A stretch of 64,000 nucleotides of DNA from Alicyclobacillus sp. SO9 (lineage in GTDB: Bacteria; Bacillota; Bacilli; Alicyclobacillales; Alicyclobacillaceae). The DNA lies in contig NZ_CP066339.1 of the NCBI RefSeq assembly GCF_016406125.1, forward strand, positions 1,798,001 through 1,862,000, in the 5' to 3' direction. Shown piece by piece: positions 44,034 through 53,197 of this stretch (positions within the stretch are counted from its first letter, which is position 1; each line of letters begins with the position of its first letter). The position numbers and the translations under genes were made by a program. The notes beneath the pieces are model-generated. The model saw only the letters and a program-made list of their open reading frames with translations, was not told the origin of the DNA and made no database searches.

Positions 44034-44723
44034 TCAGGCGCTCGGGATACCAAAGCGTTCGTAAAATCCCTGCTGGCCTGCCTCCGTAACACGTATCGTC
44101 CGGTTTGACATTCCCCTCTCGATCCATCCGAGTTCGGAAATTCGGTCGAGCAACGCTGCCCCCAGTGCCCCACCAATGTGTGGTGTGCGTTCACTCCAGT
44201 CCATGCATGGGTAGATGAATTTACGTCGGCGGCGTTCAGCCTTGGTAATGTTGATTCCGAACTGCGTGAGGAACTGTCGGCCACTGTCTGTAAGGATAAA
44301 GTCGTCACCAGACCTTGTAACAAAACCGTGGGATTCAAGAGAACGTGCCAGATTTGTTCCCAGTTTTCCGGCCAAGTGATCGTAGCAGGTGCGAGCTTCT
44401 CGTAACGCCCGATCTTCTTCAGAATCACGTAGAGACTGAATTTCAGATGGTCCTGAAATCGCTATAAGTGACTCGATAGCTCGAGCGACATTCGGGTCTG
44501 TCAACCGAAAATAGCGATACCTGCCATGGACTTCTTTTGTGATGAGGTTGCCCGAAACAAGTTTGGATAGATGTGCGCTCGCAGTCTGCGGCGTCACTTT
44601 GGCATGGTTCGCAAGTTCAGTGGCTGTTTGGGGTCTGCCGTCCAACAGGCTGATGATTATGGACGCACGAGATGGATCGGCGAGCAGTCCCGCTACGTGT
44701 GAGATATCAGGCGTTGAAGGCAC
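44034..44723 (-). CDS. ArsR-family winged-helix regulator
   Basis: The 229-residue protein has an N-terminal ArsR winged helix (VAGLLADPSRASIIISLLDG, TATELANHAKVTPQTASAHLSKLVSGNLI, YRYFRLTD). A second part about 110 residues long ends in another helix-turn-helix-like segment (LDRISELGWIERGMSNRTIRVTEAG). The ArsR-type metal Cys motif (ELCVCDL) is absent, so the ligand is probably not a metal at that site. GTG 44723 is six bases from GGAGGG. It is divergent from the EamA transporter, its likely target. Confidence 0.82.
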   Translation of the reverse strand: MPSTPDISHVAGLLADPSRASIIISLLDGRPQTATELANHAKVTPQTASAHLSKLVSGNLITKEVHGRYRYFRLTDPNVARAIESLIAISGPSEIQSLRDSEEDRALREARTCYDHLAGKLGTNLARSLESHGFVTRSGDDFILTDSGRQFLTQFGINITKAERRRRKFIYPCMDWSERTPHIGGALGAALLDRISELGWIERGMSNRTIRVTEAGQQGFYERFGIPSA

Positions 44724-44809
44724 AATCATCCCTCCGATATAATGTAATCCACAATTCGATAATAGACGAAATATCCTTGGGGTACAATGATTGAGGAGGT
44801 GGGAACTCG

Positions 44810-45691
44810 GTGAATCGATGGTTGTTTATGGTACTGGTATTGATTACAACAAGTCTCATGGGATCGTCGTTTGCCATAGGCAAGGTGGGGCTGGCTTACG
44901 TTTCTCCGTTGTTACTTGTAGGGCTCCGTTTTACACTTGCAGGAGTTCTCATGGCAATGTTTGTAACTAGGCGGAAAAATCCGACAAATCTACGGGATTG
45001 GTCCAAGGTGGCACTCATCGGACTCTTTCAGACGGCCGGTGTCATGGGATGTATTTTCATCAGTCTTCGAACTATTACGGCCAGTGAATCCTCCATTTTG
45101 ACGTTTACAAATCCGCTGCTGGTGATCATCTTCGGGACCTTATTCATGAAGGTAAGATATCGCTTTGTGCAATGGATTGGAGTCTTAACAGGATTTTTTG
45201 GTGTCTTCATTACACTTGGGTTTCATGTACATCTTCGATTCGGTACTTGGCTCGGCATCTTGGGAGCGGTTTCGTGGGCCCTCGCTACACTGCTCATAAA
45301 ACGTTGGGGAGTAGGACTGGACACCTGGGTACTGACTGCGTACCAGATGCTGTTCGGCGGACTGTTGTTGCTCATCGGTAGTTTCACGGTTGAGCGGGCA
45401 CATATCGTGTTGAATGGAACTTCCGTTTTCGTTATCGTCTGGCTTGCCATCATGGCATCTATCGTACAGTTTGCCATCTGGTTTTATCTCCTGCATCATG
45501 GCGATCCGGGGAAAACCAGTGCCTTTTTGTTTCTAGCACCGTTTTTCGGGGTGTTGTCCGGATGGCTCATTCTTGGAGAAGTGGTCAGGTGGCCGGTCAT
45601 GATCGGTGGTCTTCTTATATTTGTCGGGATCTTTCTGGTCAATTGGCCGGAGCCGAAACTGAAGGTCCGCAAGGAGTTGCGGGATGTGTAA
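44810..45691 (+). CDS. EamA/DMT family transporter
   Basis: This 293-residue, 10-helix protein consists of two EamA repeats (LMGSSFAIGKVGLAYVSPLLL, RFTLAGVLMAMF in the first; WVLTAYQMLFGGLLLLIGSF and FFGVLSGWLILGE in the second). It exports metabolites; substrate unknown. GGAGGTGG precedes GTG 44810. It is divergent from the ArsR-type regulator with 86 bases between starts. Confidence 0.85.
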   Translation: MNRWLFMVLVLITTSLMGSSFAIGKVGLAYVSPLLLVGLRFTLAGVLMAMFVTRRKNPTNLRDWSKVALIGLFQTAGVMGCIFISLRTITASESSILTFTNPLLVIIFGTLFMKVRYRFVQWIGVLTGFFGVFITLGFHVHLRFGTWLGILGAVSWALATLLIKRWGVGLDTWVLTAYQMLFGGLLLLIGSFTVERAHIVLNGTSVFVIVWLAIMASIVQFAIWFYLLHHGDPGKTSAFLFLAPFFGVLSGWLILGEVVRWPVMIGGLLIFVGIFLVNWPEPKLKVRKELRDV

Positions 45692-45792
45692 CCAGACTGG
45701 CGCATCTTCGGGTCCAAGCTTCAAAGGAAGTACACTGCGTTGTCTGAAGTAAAATGACAATGAACAATAAACTGCGAGATGAGGTGTTTTAG

Positions 45793-47460
45793 ATGGCTGA
45801 ACCAAACAGCAAAAAACAAATTCGGCTGGTCGTAAACGGTATGACCTGTGATGACTGTGAAAGACACGTATCCCATGCGCTAAAAAGCGTTGGAGCACAA
45901 TATATATCGGCCAGTTTTCGTCGTAACGAGGCCACATTTGAACTCGGAGACCTTAATCAGCTTGACGCTGCCAAACAAGCGATTGTAGATACAGGGTACA
46001 AGCCTGGCGATGCTACCATCTTGAGTGATCCACAGCCCAGCGTTCTACCCGAGACGGGTGGCAACTTCGACTACGACCTGCTTATCATAGGATCGGGCGG
46101 TTCAGCATTCTCAGCAGCGATTCAAGCGGTCTCGTATGGTGCAAAAGTAGCCATGGTAGAGCGGGGAACCGTCGGTGGAACATGCGTCAACATTGGCTGT
46201 GTACCCTCAAAGAACATGCTTCGAGCAGGTGAAATCAATCGTCTGGCAACACGGAATTCGTTCCAGGGGCTCAATACATCTGCCGGGCCAGTAGATTTGA
46301 AGAAGCTTATCGAACGCAAGGATGAGTTGGTTGGCGAACTTCGTCAACATAAGTATGTCAACCTGATTGACGAATATGGTTTCGAACTAATTCAGGGCGA
46401 AGCCCGTTTTGTAGATGAGGCGACCGTTGAAGTGAATGGACGAGAGATCAAGGCTCGAAACTTCCTGATTTCAACCGGGGCATCTCCTGCTGTGCCCAAT
46501 ATCCCCGGATTGAACGATGTGGATTACTTGGTCAGCACCACTGCACTTGAACTGAAGGAACTTCCAAAGCGGTTGGCTGTCATTGGTTCTGGATATATCG
46601 CCATGGAGCTTGGACAGATGTTCCATAATCTTGGTTCAGAGGTTACCTTGATGCAACGGAGTGCTCGTGTGTTGAAGTCGTACGACCCTGAAATTTCAGA
46701 GGCAGTCACAACGGCGTTGACAGACCAGGGAATCAACATCATTACCGGTGCAACATTCCATCGAGTCGAGCAGGACGGAGACATCAAACGAGTTTATCTC
46801 ATGATCAATGGACAGGAGCAAGTCGTCGAAGCGGAAGCCTTGTTAGTTGCAACAGGTCGTAAGCCGAATACTGCGGCGTTAAATCTGAGTGCCGCTCAGG
46901 TGAACATGGGGGGCCGTGGCGAAGTTCTGGTGAATGAATTTCTCCGTACGAGCAACCAAAGCATCTATGCCGCAGGGGATGTGACCATGGGACCGCAGTT
47001 TGTATATGTCGCAGCGTATGAAGGTGCGATTGTAGCCAAGAATGCGCTGGCTGGCAGCGAAGAAAAGGTCGATTTAACGGTTGTTCCAGGCGTGACATTT
47101 ACGAGTCCTGCAATTGCAACGGTCGGTCTTACAGAGGAGCAGGCAATATCCAGGGGATACGAGGTTTTGACTTCCGTACTTCCACTCGACGCAGTTCCTC
47201 GGGCGCTGGTGAATCGAGAGACGACCGGAGTATTCAAAATCGTGGCGGATGCGAACACACGTAAGATCCTTGGTGTCCATGTGGTAGCGGAAAACGCAGG
47301 TGATGTCATCTATTCCGGTGTGCTCGCTGTGAAGTTTGGGCTTACCATCGAGGATCTACGATCAACGCTTGCCCCGTATCTGACGATGGCGGAGGGAATA
47401 AAGCTGGCAGCCTTGACGTTTGACAAGGACGTATCCAAGCTCTCGTGCTGTGCCGGTTGA
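45793..47460 (+). CDS. merA: mercuric reductase with N-terminal HMA domain
   Basis: The 555-residue flavoprotein has an HMA domain with GMTCDDC at residues 17-23, FAD site [16 protein letters not shown], the redox-active disulfide [18 protein letters not shown](P) site [21 protein letters not shown] and the C-terminal vicinal Cys pair in KLSCCAG. All MerA hallmarks are intact, so it should reduce Hg(II) to Hg(0) with NADPH in the cytosol. No merR, merT or merP lies beside it, so regulation and uptake are elsewhere. GAGGTG precedes ATG 45793. Confidence 0.92.
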   Translation: MAEPNSKKQIRLVVNGMTCDDCERHVSHALKSVGAQYISASFRRNEATFELGDLNQLDAAKQAIVDTGYKPGDATILSDPQPSVLPETGGNFDYDLLIIGSGGSAFSAAIQAVSYGAKVAMVERGTVGGTCVNIGCVPSKNMLRAGEINRLATRNSFQGLNTSAGPVDLKKLIERKDELVGELRQHKYVNLIDEYGFELIQGEARFVDEATVEVNGREIKARNFLISTGASPAVPNIPGLNDVDYLVSTTALELKELPKRLAVIGSGYIAMELGQMFHNLGSEVTLMQRSARVLKSYDPEISEAVTTALTDQGINIITGATFHRVEQDGDIKRVYLMINGQEQVVEAEALLVATGRKPNTAALNLSAAQVNMGGRGEVLVNEFLRTSNQSIYAAGDVTMGPQFVYVAAYEGAIVAKNALAGSEEKVDLTVVPGVTFTSPAIATVGLTEEQAISRGYEVLTSVLPLDAVPRALVNRETTGVFKIVADANTRKILGVHVVAENAGDVIYSGVLAVKFGLTIEDLRSTLAPYLTMAEGIKLAALTFDKDVSKLSCCAG

Positions 47461-47862
47461 TGTGGTACTTTGGTTCAAGAACGTTGTTAGCAACAGTTGA
47501 AGGATATTGGACTCAATGGTCTGAGCATGCCACGGTGACGGTGATTTCATCGTCACCCCCAAATGGGCCTTGAACCTCGACTACATAGAACATCCAGACA
47601 TTGTGATTGTAGGCTCGGCTCAAGTTTGCTCAGCACGACCCCTGGCTGTTACTAGGGCGATCTTACCACTTCCTAAGATGAACGCACGAAATATCAGTCG
47701 AGGTATGAAGCGCTAGTAGCGTGGTGTTAACCCCATTCATCACAACACGGTTGAAATCGGGGTCTGAAATGCGCTATCGAATGCCCGAGAATGGTTTATA
47801 CTGTCTGATTATTAACACGATATTAGCCCGTGTGATGAAAGAGCACAACATCCAATTCTTCG
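47461..47862. other. 402-bp gap without a supported gene
   Basis: A 71-codon plus-strand frame overlaps the 3' part of the HxlR gene and has no ribosome site. Nothing else is recognised; it separates merA from the HxlR gene. Confidence 0.4.
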
Positions 47863-48180
47863 CTACTTTACCCAATCGTCTGCCCACGTTTGAACGGCTT
47901 CCACAACTGGCTGAAGTGCTTTTCCTTTCTCTGTAAGCTCATATTCAATACGGATAGGTGTGTCTGGATACACTGTTCGCTTTACGATGTCCGCATGTTC
48001 AAGTTCTCGGAAACGTTCCGACAGCATGCGCTCGCTCATGTCTGGGATAATGGCTGCAATTTCTGAGAAGCGCCTTGGACCACCACACAGGGTGCGAAGG
48101 ATAAGACCCGACCAACGCTTCCCTAGCAAGTCGAATGCCTGCTTGAACTTAGGACACATCTCATCATAATTGAGATTCAT
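47863..48180 (-). CDS. HxlR family regulator
   Basis: The 105-residue winged helix starts MNLNYDEMCPKFKQAFDLLGKRWSGLILRTL, then RFSEIAAIIPDMSERMLSERFRELE, RTVYPDTPIRIEYELTEKG. CxxxFK-like Cys near residue 9 and the KRW block are typical; in HypR-like members that Cys senses electrophiles. GAGGTGAG lies six bases before ATG. Divergent from doxX and the redox cluster, its probable targets. Confidence 0.87.
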   Translation of the reverse strand: MNLNYDEMCPKFKQAFDLLGKRWSGLILRTLCGGPRRFSEIAAIIPDMSERMLSERFRELEHADIVKRTVYPDTPIRIEYELTEKGKALQPVVEAVQTWADDWVK

Positions 48181-48215
48181 ACTTTCTCACCTCGAACTTA
48201 TTTTAACACCTAAGC

Positions 48216-48275
48216 TTGACAAAAGTAAGTGTGTGGTTGTATTCTGTGTTCCGTCGCTTCTAACTTACTTTTTGT
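48216..48275. promoter_or_regulatory. doxX promoter with inverted operator-like sequences
   Basis: TTGACA (48216) and TATTCT (48240), spacing 18. ACAAAAGTAAGT (48219-48230) overlaps the -35, and its complement with one inserted base, ACTTACTTTTTGT, lies at 48263-48275. AGTAAGT half sites of this sort suit the adjacent HxlR regulator. Confidence 0.5.
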
Positions 48276-48306
48276 AATAACATTGAAGAAAGGAAGCTGA
48301 AAATAG

Positions 48307-48687
48307 ATGAATATTGGTCTTTTGTTGATTCGCTTTGTTGTTGGTCTCATCTTTATGGGACATGGTTCCCAAAAGTTATTCGGATGGTTCGGTGGTTACG
48401 GACCGAAGGGAACAGGCGGATGGATGACGTCCATTGGATTAAAGCCTGGGGTTTTGATGGCTGTGCTTGCCGGTTTAGCTGAATTTATCGGTGGTCTTTT
48501 GTTTACGGTCGGTTTTTTGACGCCAGTTGGCGCTGCCCTCATCGTGATCACGATGCTGATGGCGATCATTACGGTACATGCAAAGAGTGGGTTCTGGAGT
48601 CCGAATGGATTTGAATATCAACTGGTTTTAATTGCGACGGTTATCGGTGTGGCGCTCATTGGCCCAGGCATATATGTACTTGCGTAA
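48307..48687 (+). CDS. DoxX family membrane protein
   Basis: The 126-residue, four-helix protein has GLLLIRFVVGLIFMGHGSQKLFGWFGGYG, then LAGLAEFIGGLLFTVGFLTPVGA and FWSPNGFEYQLVLIATV. Members form thiol-redox complexes with superoxide dismutase and sulfurtransferases in some bacteria. It is first in a same-strand series with thioredoxin next, divergent from HxlR. AAAGGAAGC precedes the ATG. Confidence 0.85.
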   Translation: MNIGLLLIRFVVGLIFMGHGSQKLFGWFGGYGPKGTGGWMTSIGLKPGVLMAVLAGLAEFIGGLLFTVGFLTPVGAALIVITMLMAIITVHAKSGFWSPNGFEYQLVLIATVIGVALIGPGIYVLA

Positions 48688-48780
48688 AGCATGAACGGCA
48701 AGCTTGGAGAGTTGGCCAATATATATCACAGCGCAAGTACAGTTTGTTTCATAAACCACACGAAGAGAGGGGAAGTTGTA

Positions 48781-49104
48781 ATGGCAACTCAAAAAGTGAC
48801 TGATAAAACACTTGCGCAATTTATCCAAAGCGATAAGCCGGTCCTCGTTGATTTTTGGGCAACGTGGTGTGGACCATGCAAAATGATGGCGCCTGTCCTC
48901 GAGGATGTTTCCGATGTATACGAGGGAAAACTCAGCGTGGGGAAGCTTGATGTGGATGAAAATCCCGCTACAGCGCAAGAGTTTGGGATCATGAGTATTC
49001 CCACAATGATTTTGTTCCAAAACGGAAAGGTCCTGAAACAAATTGTGGGCTTTCGTCCGAAAGCAGATCTAGTTGCACAACTTGCTGAGGTTGTTTCGCA
49101 ATAA
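48781..49104 (+). CDS. trxA: thioredoxin
   Basis: The 107-residue thioredoxin has VLVDFWATWCGPCKMMAPVLE with the classic WCGPC active site and FGIMSIPTMILF with the cis-Pro. GAGGGG lies upstream of ATG 48781; the frame extends back without sense to 48691. It reduces disulfides in the cytosol. Its place among DoxX, Old Yellow Enzyme and DJ-1 genes suggests a dedicated stress thioredoxin rather than the sole housekeeping copy. Confidence 0.93.
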   Translation: MATQKVTDKTLAQFIQSDKPVLVDFWATWCGPCKMMAPVLEDVSDVYEGKLSVGKLDVDENPATAQEFGIMSIPTMILFQNGKVLKQIVGFRPKADLVAQLAEVVSQ

Positions 49105-49364
49105 TTTCGTGACGTGGATACGTGTAAATGGGAACAGAGCTTGATGAAAGCACTACTGAAGCCCATTACCACCATAAGCTCTGTGGCAGGACAATAAAGA
49201 TATAAAGAAGCCTGTGTTCGTCAATTAAGCAAACACCTGGACGGAAAATACAGAGTAACCTCATTAGGGAGTTCGTTTGAGTGTAGCAAGCAGGCTCGAC
49301 TTAACCAGGGATGGTGGTTCTACACACTTGGGTTTGAACTGAGAGAATTGTTAGGAGTGACACA
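49105..49364. other. 260-bp spacer before the Old Yellow Enzyme gene
   Basis: No gene or recognised RNA element; the end holds the leader of the next gene. Confidence 0.35.
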
Positions 49365-50471
49365 GTGACCACGACAGCAGACAAGCAGTATCCCGAGCTA
49401 TTCAAATCTATTCGCATTGGAAATTTAGAGCTTTCCAACCGAGTTGTGCTTTCACCCATGACTCGTACGAGTGCGACTGAAGATGGCCTGGCTACGGATA
49501 GAATGATTAAATACTATTCCAAATTTGCGAAGGGTGGATTTGGCCTCCTTATCACTGAAGGCATCTATCCCGACGAACTTTATAGTCAAGGGTATTTTGG
49601 ACAGCCAGGCCTTGCGAATGACAAACAAGTCTTGGCGTGGTCTAAGGTCACAGCAGCAGTTCATGAGAATCGGGCTCGAATCTTTGCACAGTTAATGCAT
49701 GCGGGAGCCATTTCCCAAGGGAATCGTTATAAGGATGTATCTATCGGGCCATCGGCGGTAATGCCTAAAGAAGCCAAACTTGAGATGTACGGCGGCAGCG
49801 GAACCTTTTCTGTTCCTAGAGAAGCAACGAAAGAAGAGATTCAACAGGTGATTCAGGGGTTTGCTGATGCTGCACGCCGTGCTCGTCAGGCAGGCTTTGA
49901 TGGGGTTGAGATTCACGGTGCCAATGGGTACATCTTGGACCAATTTTTAACTGATTATGTGAATCAGCGAACAGATGAATACGGTGGATCCACGGCCAAG
50001 CGGGCTCGATTATTGGTGGAAGTAAGTCAAGCTGTACGCCAAGCAGTGGGTCAAGATTTTGTTGTCGGAATTCGTATCTCGCAGGCTAAAGTCAACGATT
50101 TTACTCACAAGTGGGCAGAGGGAGAAAAAGACGGAGAAATTATTTTCAAAAGCTTGGGAGAAGCAGGTTTGGATTATATTCACACGACCGAATACAACGC
50201 AAACCAACCGCCTTTCGGAGAAGAAGGTCCAGCATTGGCCGAACTTGCCAAAAAATACGGAAAGGTCACCGTGATCGCAAACGGGAATTTAGATGACCCA
50301 ACGGATGCAGAGAACATGATTGCGAATAAACAAGCTGATTTGATAGCTCTTGGGAAAGCGGCCTTGGCAAATCAAAATTGGCCCATCAGGATCGCTCAGA
50401 ATGAAACACTGGATACATTTGATGGGACTGTCTTGCAACCGACTGCGGTCGTAAAGGATAGCGAGCTGTAA
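49365..50471 (+). CDS. Old Yellow Enzyme family NADH:flavin oxidoreductase
   Basis: The 368-residue TIM barrel has FKSIRIGNLELSNRVVLSPMTR, LMHAGAISQGN, GFDGVEIHGANGYILDQFLTDYVNQRTDEYGGS (substrate His/Asn and FMN contacts), and a C-terminal FMN phosphate site around VIANGNLDDP and LIALGKAAL. Members reduce electrophilic alkenes, quinones or nitro compounds using FMN and NAD(P)H. AGGAG lies seven bases before GTG 49365. It sits in a run of redox genes. Confidence 0.9.
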   Translation: MTTTADKQYPELFKSIRIGNLELSNRVVLSPMTRTSATEDGLATDRMIKYYSKFAKGGFGLLITEGIYPDELYSQGYFGQPGLANDKQVLAWSKVTAAVHENRARIFAQLMHAGAISQGNRYKDVSIGPSAVMPKEAKLEMYGGSGTFSVPREATKEEIQQVIQGFADAARRARQAGFDGVEIHGANGYILDQFLTDYVNQRTDEYGGSTAKRARLLVEVSQAVRQAVGQDFVVGIRISQAKVNDFTHKWAEGEKDGEIIFKSLGEAGLDYIHTTEYNANQPPFGEEGPALAELAKKYGKVTVIANGNLDDPTDAENMIANKQADLIALGKAALANQNWPIRIAQNETLDTFDGTVLQPTAVVKDSEL

Positions 50472-50506
50472 ATCGTAGGAATGACAGTACAAAAGGAGGA
50501 GTTTTC

Positions 50507-51175
50507 GTGGCCAACGTTCTAGCTGTGGTATCAAGCGGTTATAAGGATAGAGACTATCACACAGGTTGGTGGGGAGAAGAGTTGTTTGCTCCTCTCGGTG
50601 CATTAGAAAAGGAAGGTCACGTTGTTGATTTAGCCTCACCTTTGGGTGGAAAACCAGAATTGGATGAAAGAAGCATCCTTCCGGAATATGACCCGAATGG
50701 GACATATAAGGCATTGTATGAATCCGGGCGAGCGGATGATACGCAGAAAATCAGTGAGATAAACCCAGAGAATTACGAAGTAGTTCTTATTGTCGGCGGC
50801 CACGGAGCGATGTTTGACTTAGCGAAGAATGATGACCTGCATCGCATCATCAACAGTGTATACGACCGTGGTGGCATTATTGCTGCGGAATGTCATGGGC
50901 CATCGGTGTTGGTTTATACGACAAGACCTAATGGAAAGAGCATTATCGCTGGGTTGAAAGTCACCGGTTATCCAGACGCTCTGGAACCGGAAGACGTTGT
51001 CCCATATTTACCATACAGTCTGGAACAGGAAATGCGAAAGATTGCAGAATACATTCCTGAACTCGATAAGAAGGCTTTCGCAGTTTGGGGAGATTCTCAG
51101 ATTGTCACGAGCCGTGATCCCTTTTCCTCTGAACTTATGGGGGAAGAGCTTGTAAAAGCATTGCAAACCCGATAA
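50507..51175 (+). CDS. DJ-1/PfpI family protein (Hsp31-like)
   Basis: The 222-residue class I amidotransferase-like fold has SSGYKDRDYHTGWWGEEL at the N-terminus, VVLIVGGHGAMFDLAKN and GGIIAAECHGPSVLV with the nucleophilic elbow Cys and neighbouring His; the acid is likely Glu from WWGEEL. Hsp31-like members handle methylglyoxal or protein damage. GGAGGAG precedes GTG 50507. It follows the flavin oxidoreductase by 35 bases, so they are probably co-transcribed. Confidence 0.87.
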   Translation: MANVLAVVSSGYKDRDYHTGWWGEELFAPLGALEKEGHVVDLASPLGGKPELDERSILPEYDPNGTYKALYESGRADDTQKISEINPENYEVVLIVGGHGAMFDLAKNDDLHRIINSVYDRGGIIAAECHGPSVLVYTTRPNGKSIIAGLKVTGYPDALEPEDVVPYLPYSLEQEMRKIAEYIPELDKKAFAVWGDSQIVTSRDPFSSELMGEELVKALQTR

Positions 51176-51226
51176 GTTAACAGCTCAGTCACCATATCAT
51201 GGGTGCCTGGGTCGGAGGTGGGATTC

Positions 51227-51508
51227 GTGATTCATAAGTTATTGCTATTCAATCTGAACGACCAGTCCAAAGAACCAGTGATACGTGACAAGACGATGGA
51301 ATTATTACCAAGTGTACCTGGAGCAAAAAATGTCACTTTTCAACAGGCTATCGAGCAGGGTGAAATACAGTACCGGTATTTGATTACTGTAGATTTTGAA
51401 TCGATGCAAGCTCACGACGAGTATATGGTGCATGAGAACCACGTCAGGTTTTCCAAAGAGTATTTTCGTCCGAATATCAGTGAACTGCTCATTCAGTTTT
51501 TTGAGTGA
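51227..51508 (+). CDS. stress-responsive A/B barrel (Dabb) protein
   Basis: The 93-residue ferredoxin-like fold starts VIHKLLLFNLNDQSKE, with RYLITVDFESMQAHDEYMVHENHVRF as in Dabb proteins. It forms dimers in the cytosol; function is unclear. The GTG at 51227 follows GGAGGTGG by a short gap, and the frame extends to 51203 without need. It sits 20 bases before the EamA gene on the same strand. Confidence 0.82.
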   Translation: MIHKLLLFNLNDQSKEPVIRDKTMELLPSVPGAKNVTFQQAIEQGEIQYRYLITVDFESMQAHDEYMVHENHVRFSKEYFRPNISELLIQFFE

Positions 51509-51528
51509 CGCACAAAGCGGAGGAGAAC

Positions 51529-52434
51529 ATGAAATACTATCTTTTGTTAGTCCTGACCAGCCTCATGTGGGCTGGCAATTTTGTCACGGGTAAGTATTTA
51601 ATCGGACACACGTCTGCACTTACCATTACAGATTTACGTTGGGCGATTGCAGATGTTTTGTTGTTACCGGTGGTATGGGTAGCTGATAGAAAACTCTTAC
51701 CGCCGATTAGAGCGCTCGTTCCCTTGGCAATGATGGCACTGACGGGTGTGATTTCGTTTAACTTCTTTACGTACCTTGCTTTGCAACATACGACGCCGGA
51801 CAATGTAGGACTGATTTCCGCCTTGAATCCGATAGCAATTGCTATCGCATCATTTATCTTCCTGCGAGAACGGCTAAGTATTCGTCAAATTGCAGGTATG
51901 GTTCTATCCTTTTTTGGAGTGCTTGTTGTTGTGACGAAAGGGCACTTGGCAGGCCTAGCTCACTTCCATGTGAATACTGGGGTCTGGTTGATGCTCGTGG
52001 CTGTCGGGAGCTGGGGACTTTATGCTGTTGCAGGACGGTTTGCAATGAAACATGTTTCTGCATATGGAGCAACCCTTTGGGCTGGTGTGATTGGCGTACT
52101 CTTCATGCTTCCGTTTGATCTGCCCACGCTTGCGTTTCAACAGTTGACGGTGCCGTTTTGGAGTTCAATCTTCTATGCGGCTATTGGCGGCACGGTAGTA
52201 GCAATGATCCTCTGGAACATTGGCATACAGCGAGTAGGCGGTACAAAGTCTGGTATATTCTTGAACTTTAACCCAATCTTCACGGCAATTCTGGCTTACG
52301 TGCTGATGGGCGAGACCATACACATGTCGCAGATTGTTGGCACGCTGATTGTCATCGCAGGCGTTTCTATATTCGCCATACAGCGACGTCAAAAGCAAAA
52401 GCCTGACAAGCATCTGTTGAAACAGCCTGCCTAG
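51529..52434 (+). CDS. EamA/DMT family transporter
   Basis: This 301-residue protein of ten helices has two EamA repeats (SLMWAGNFVTGKYLIGHTSALTI, ALQHTTPDNVGLISALNPIAIAI, and NFNPIFTAILAYVLMGE in the second half). The C-terminal tail is basic. GGAGGAG precedes ATG 51529. It is the second EamA gene in the window. In this cluster it may export a reactive or toxic metabolite, but the substrate is unknown. Confidence 0.87.
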   Translation: MKYYLLLVLTSLMWAGNFVTGKYLIGHTSALTITDLRWAIADVLLLPVVWVADRKLLPPIRALVPLAMMALTGVISFNFFTYLALQHTTPDNVGLISALNPIAIAIASFIFLRERLSIRQIAGMVLSFFGVLVVVTKGHLAGLAHFHVNTGVWLMLVAVGSWGLYAVAGRFAMKHVSAYGATLWAGVIGVLFMLPFDLPTLAFQQLTVPFWSSIFYAAIGGTVVAMILWNIGIQRVGGTKSGIFLNFNPIFTAILAYVLMGETIHMSQIVGTLIVIAGVSIFAIQRRQKQKPDKHLLKQPA

Positions 52435-52552
52435 TTGGGATGCTCACTATGTGGCGACCATGAGTGGATTTACCAACGAGTCATAGAGTACAGGATAAGA
52501 CAAGGGACAAAATACCCATTAAAATTAGGCACTGACGAGAGGAGCACTTACG

Positions 52553-53110
52553 ATGAAAGTATACGTTTTACATGCCAGCATGTATGGACATACCATCACA
52601 CTTGGTGAAGCCATTGCAGAAGGAGCCAAAGAGGTTTCTGGAGCAGAAGTCATTTTTAAGTCTGTTGACGAAACGGAACCTGATGAATTGAAGTCTGCAG
52701 ACGCCATTATCTGGGGTTCTTCAGGCGTCTTTGGTGAGCCGAATCCAAAAATGTCGAATTTCCTGTCCAAATTAGGACAGTTGTGGTTCTTCGGTAATCT
52801 TCAAGGCAAGGTTGGCGGTGTCTATGCAACAACATCCACACATCACGGGGGTGTAGAGAATATCTGCAGAGCGCTACAAACTCCGATGCAACACCATGGG
52901 ATGATTATCGTTTCGAATACAGGTCAGTTCAATGAAGATAGAGCAGTATACGGAAACCCGTATGGGGCCACAGCCGTGATTCCGGTTGAATCAGCAAAGG
53001 ATGCACCAATGAATCGCCCTTCCGAGGCAGAATTAAAAATCGCACGAGAGTATGGTCGGTCTGTAGCCGAAGTAGCAAGGAAAATGACAGCCGAAATGGT
53101 ACACGCCTAA
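52553..53110 (+). CDS. flavodoxin-fold NAD(P)H:quinone oxidoreductase-like protein (WrbA-like)
   Basis: The 185-residue protein has HASMYGHTITLGEAIAEGAK (FMN phosphate loop), ADAIIWGSSGVFGEPNPKMSNFL and GGVYATTSTHHGGVE, the WrbA pattern. It probably reduces quinones by two electrons, avoiding semiquinones. GAGAGGAG precedes ATG 52553, and a strong terminator follows. Confidence 0.85.
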   Translation: MKVYVLHASMYGHTITLGEAIAEGAKEVSGAEVIFKSVDETEPDELKSADAIIWGSSGVFGEPNPKMSNFLSKLGQLWFFGNLQGKVGGVYATTSTHHGGVENICRALQTPMQHHGMIIVSNTGQFNEDRAVYGNPYGATAVIPVESAKDAPMNRPSEAELKIAREYGRSVAEVARKMTAEMVHA

Positions 53111-53119
53111 CAACATCAA

Positions 53120-53156
53120 TGAACCGTTGCCTTTTCGAGGCAACGGTTCATTCTTG
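53120..53156 (+). terminator. rho-independent terminator
   Basis: TGAACCGTTGCC (53120-53131) pairs with GGCAACGGTTCA (53139-53150) around a 7-base loop, then TTCTT. It ends the redox series before the SDR gene. Confidence 0.85.
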
Positions 53157-53197
53157 ATAAGACCAGAAGGAACATTTGCATAAAGGGGTTACTGGAA

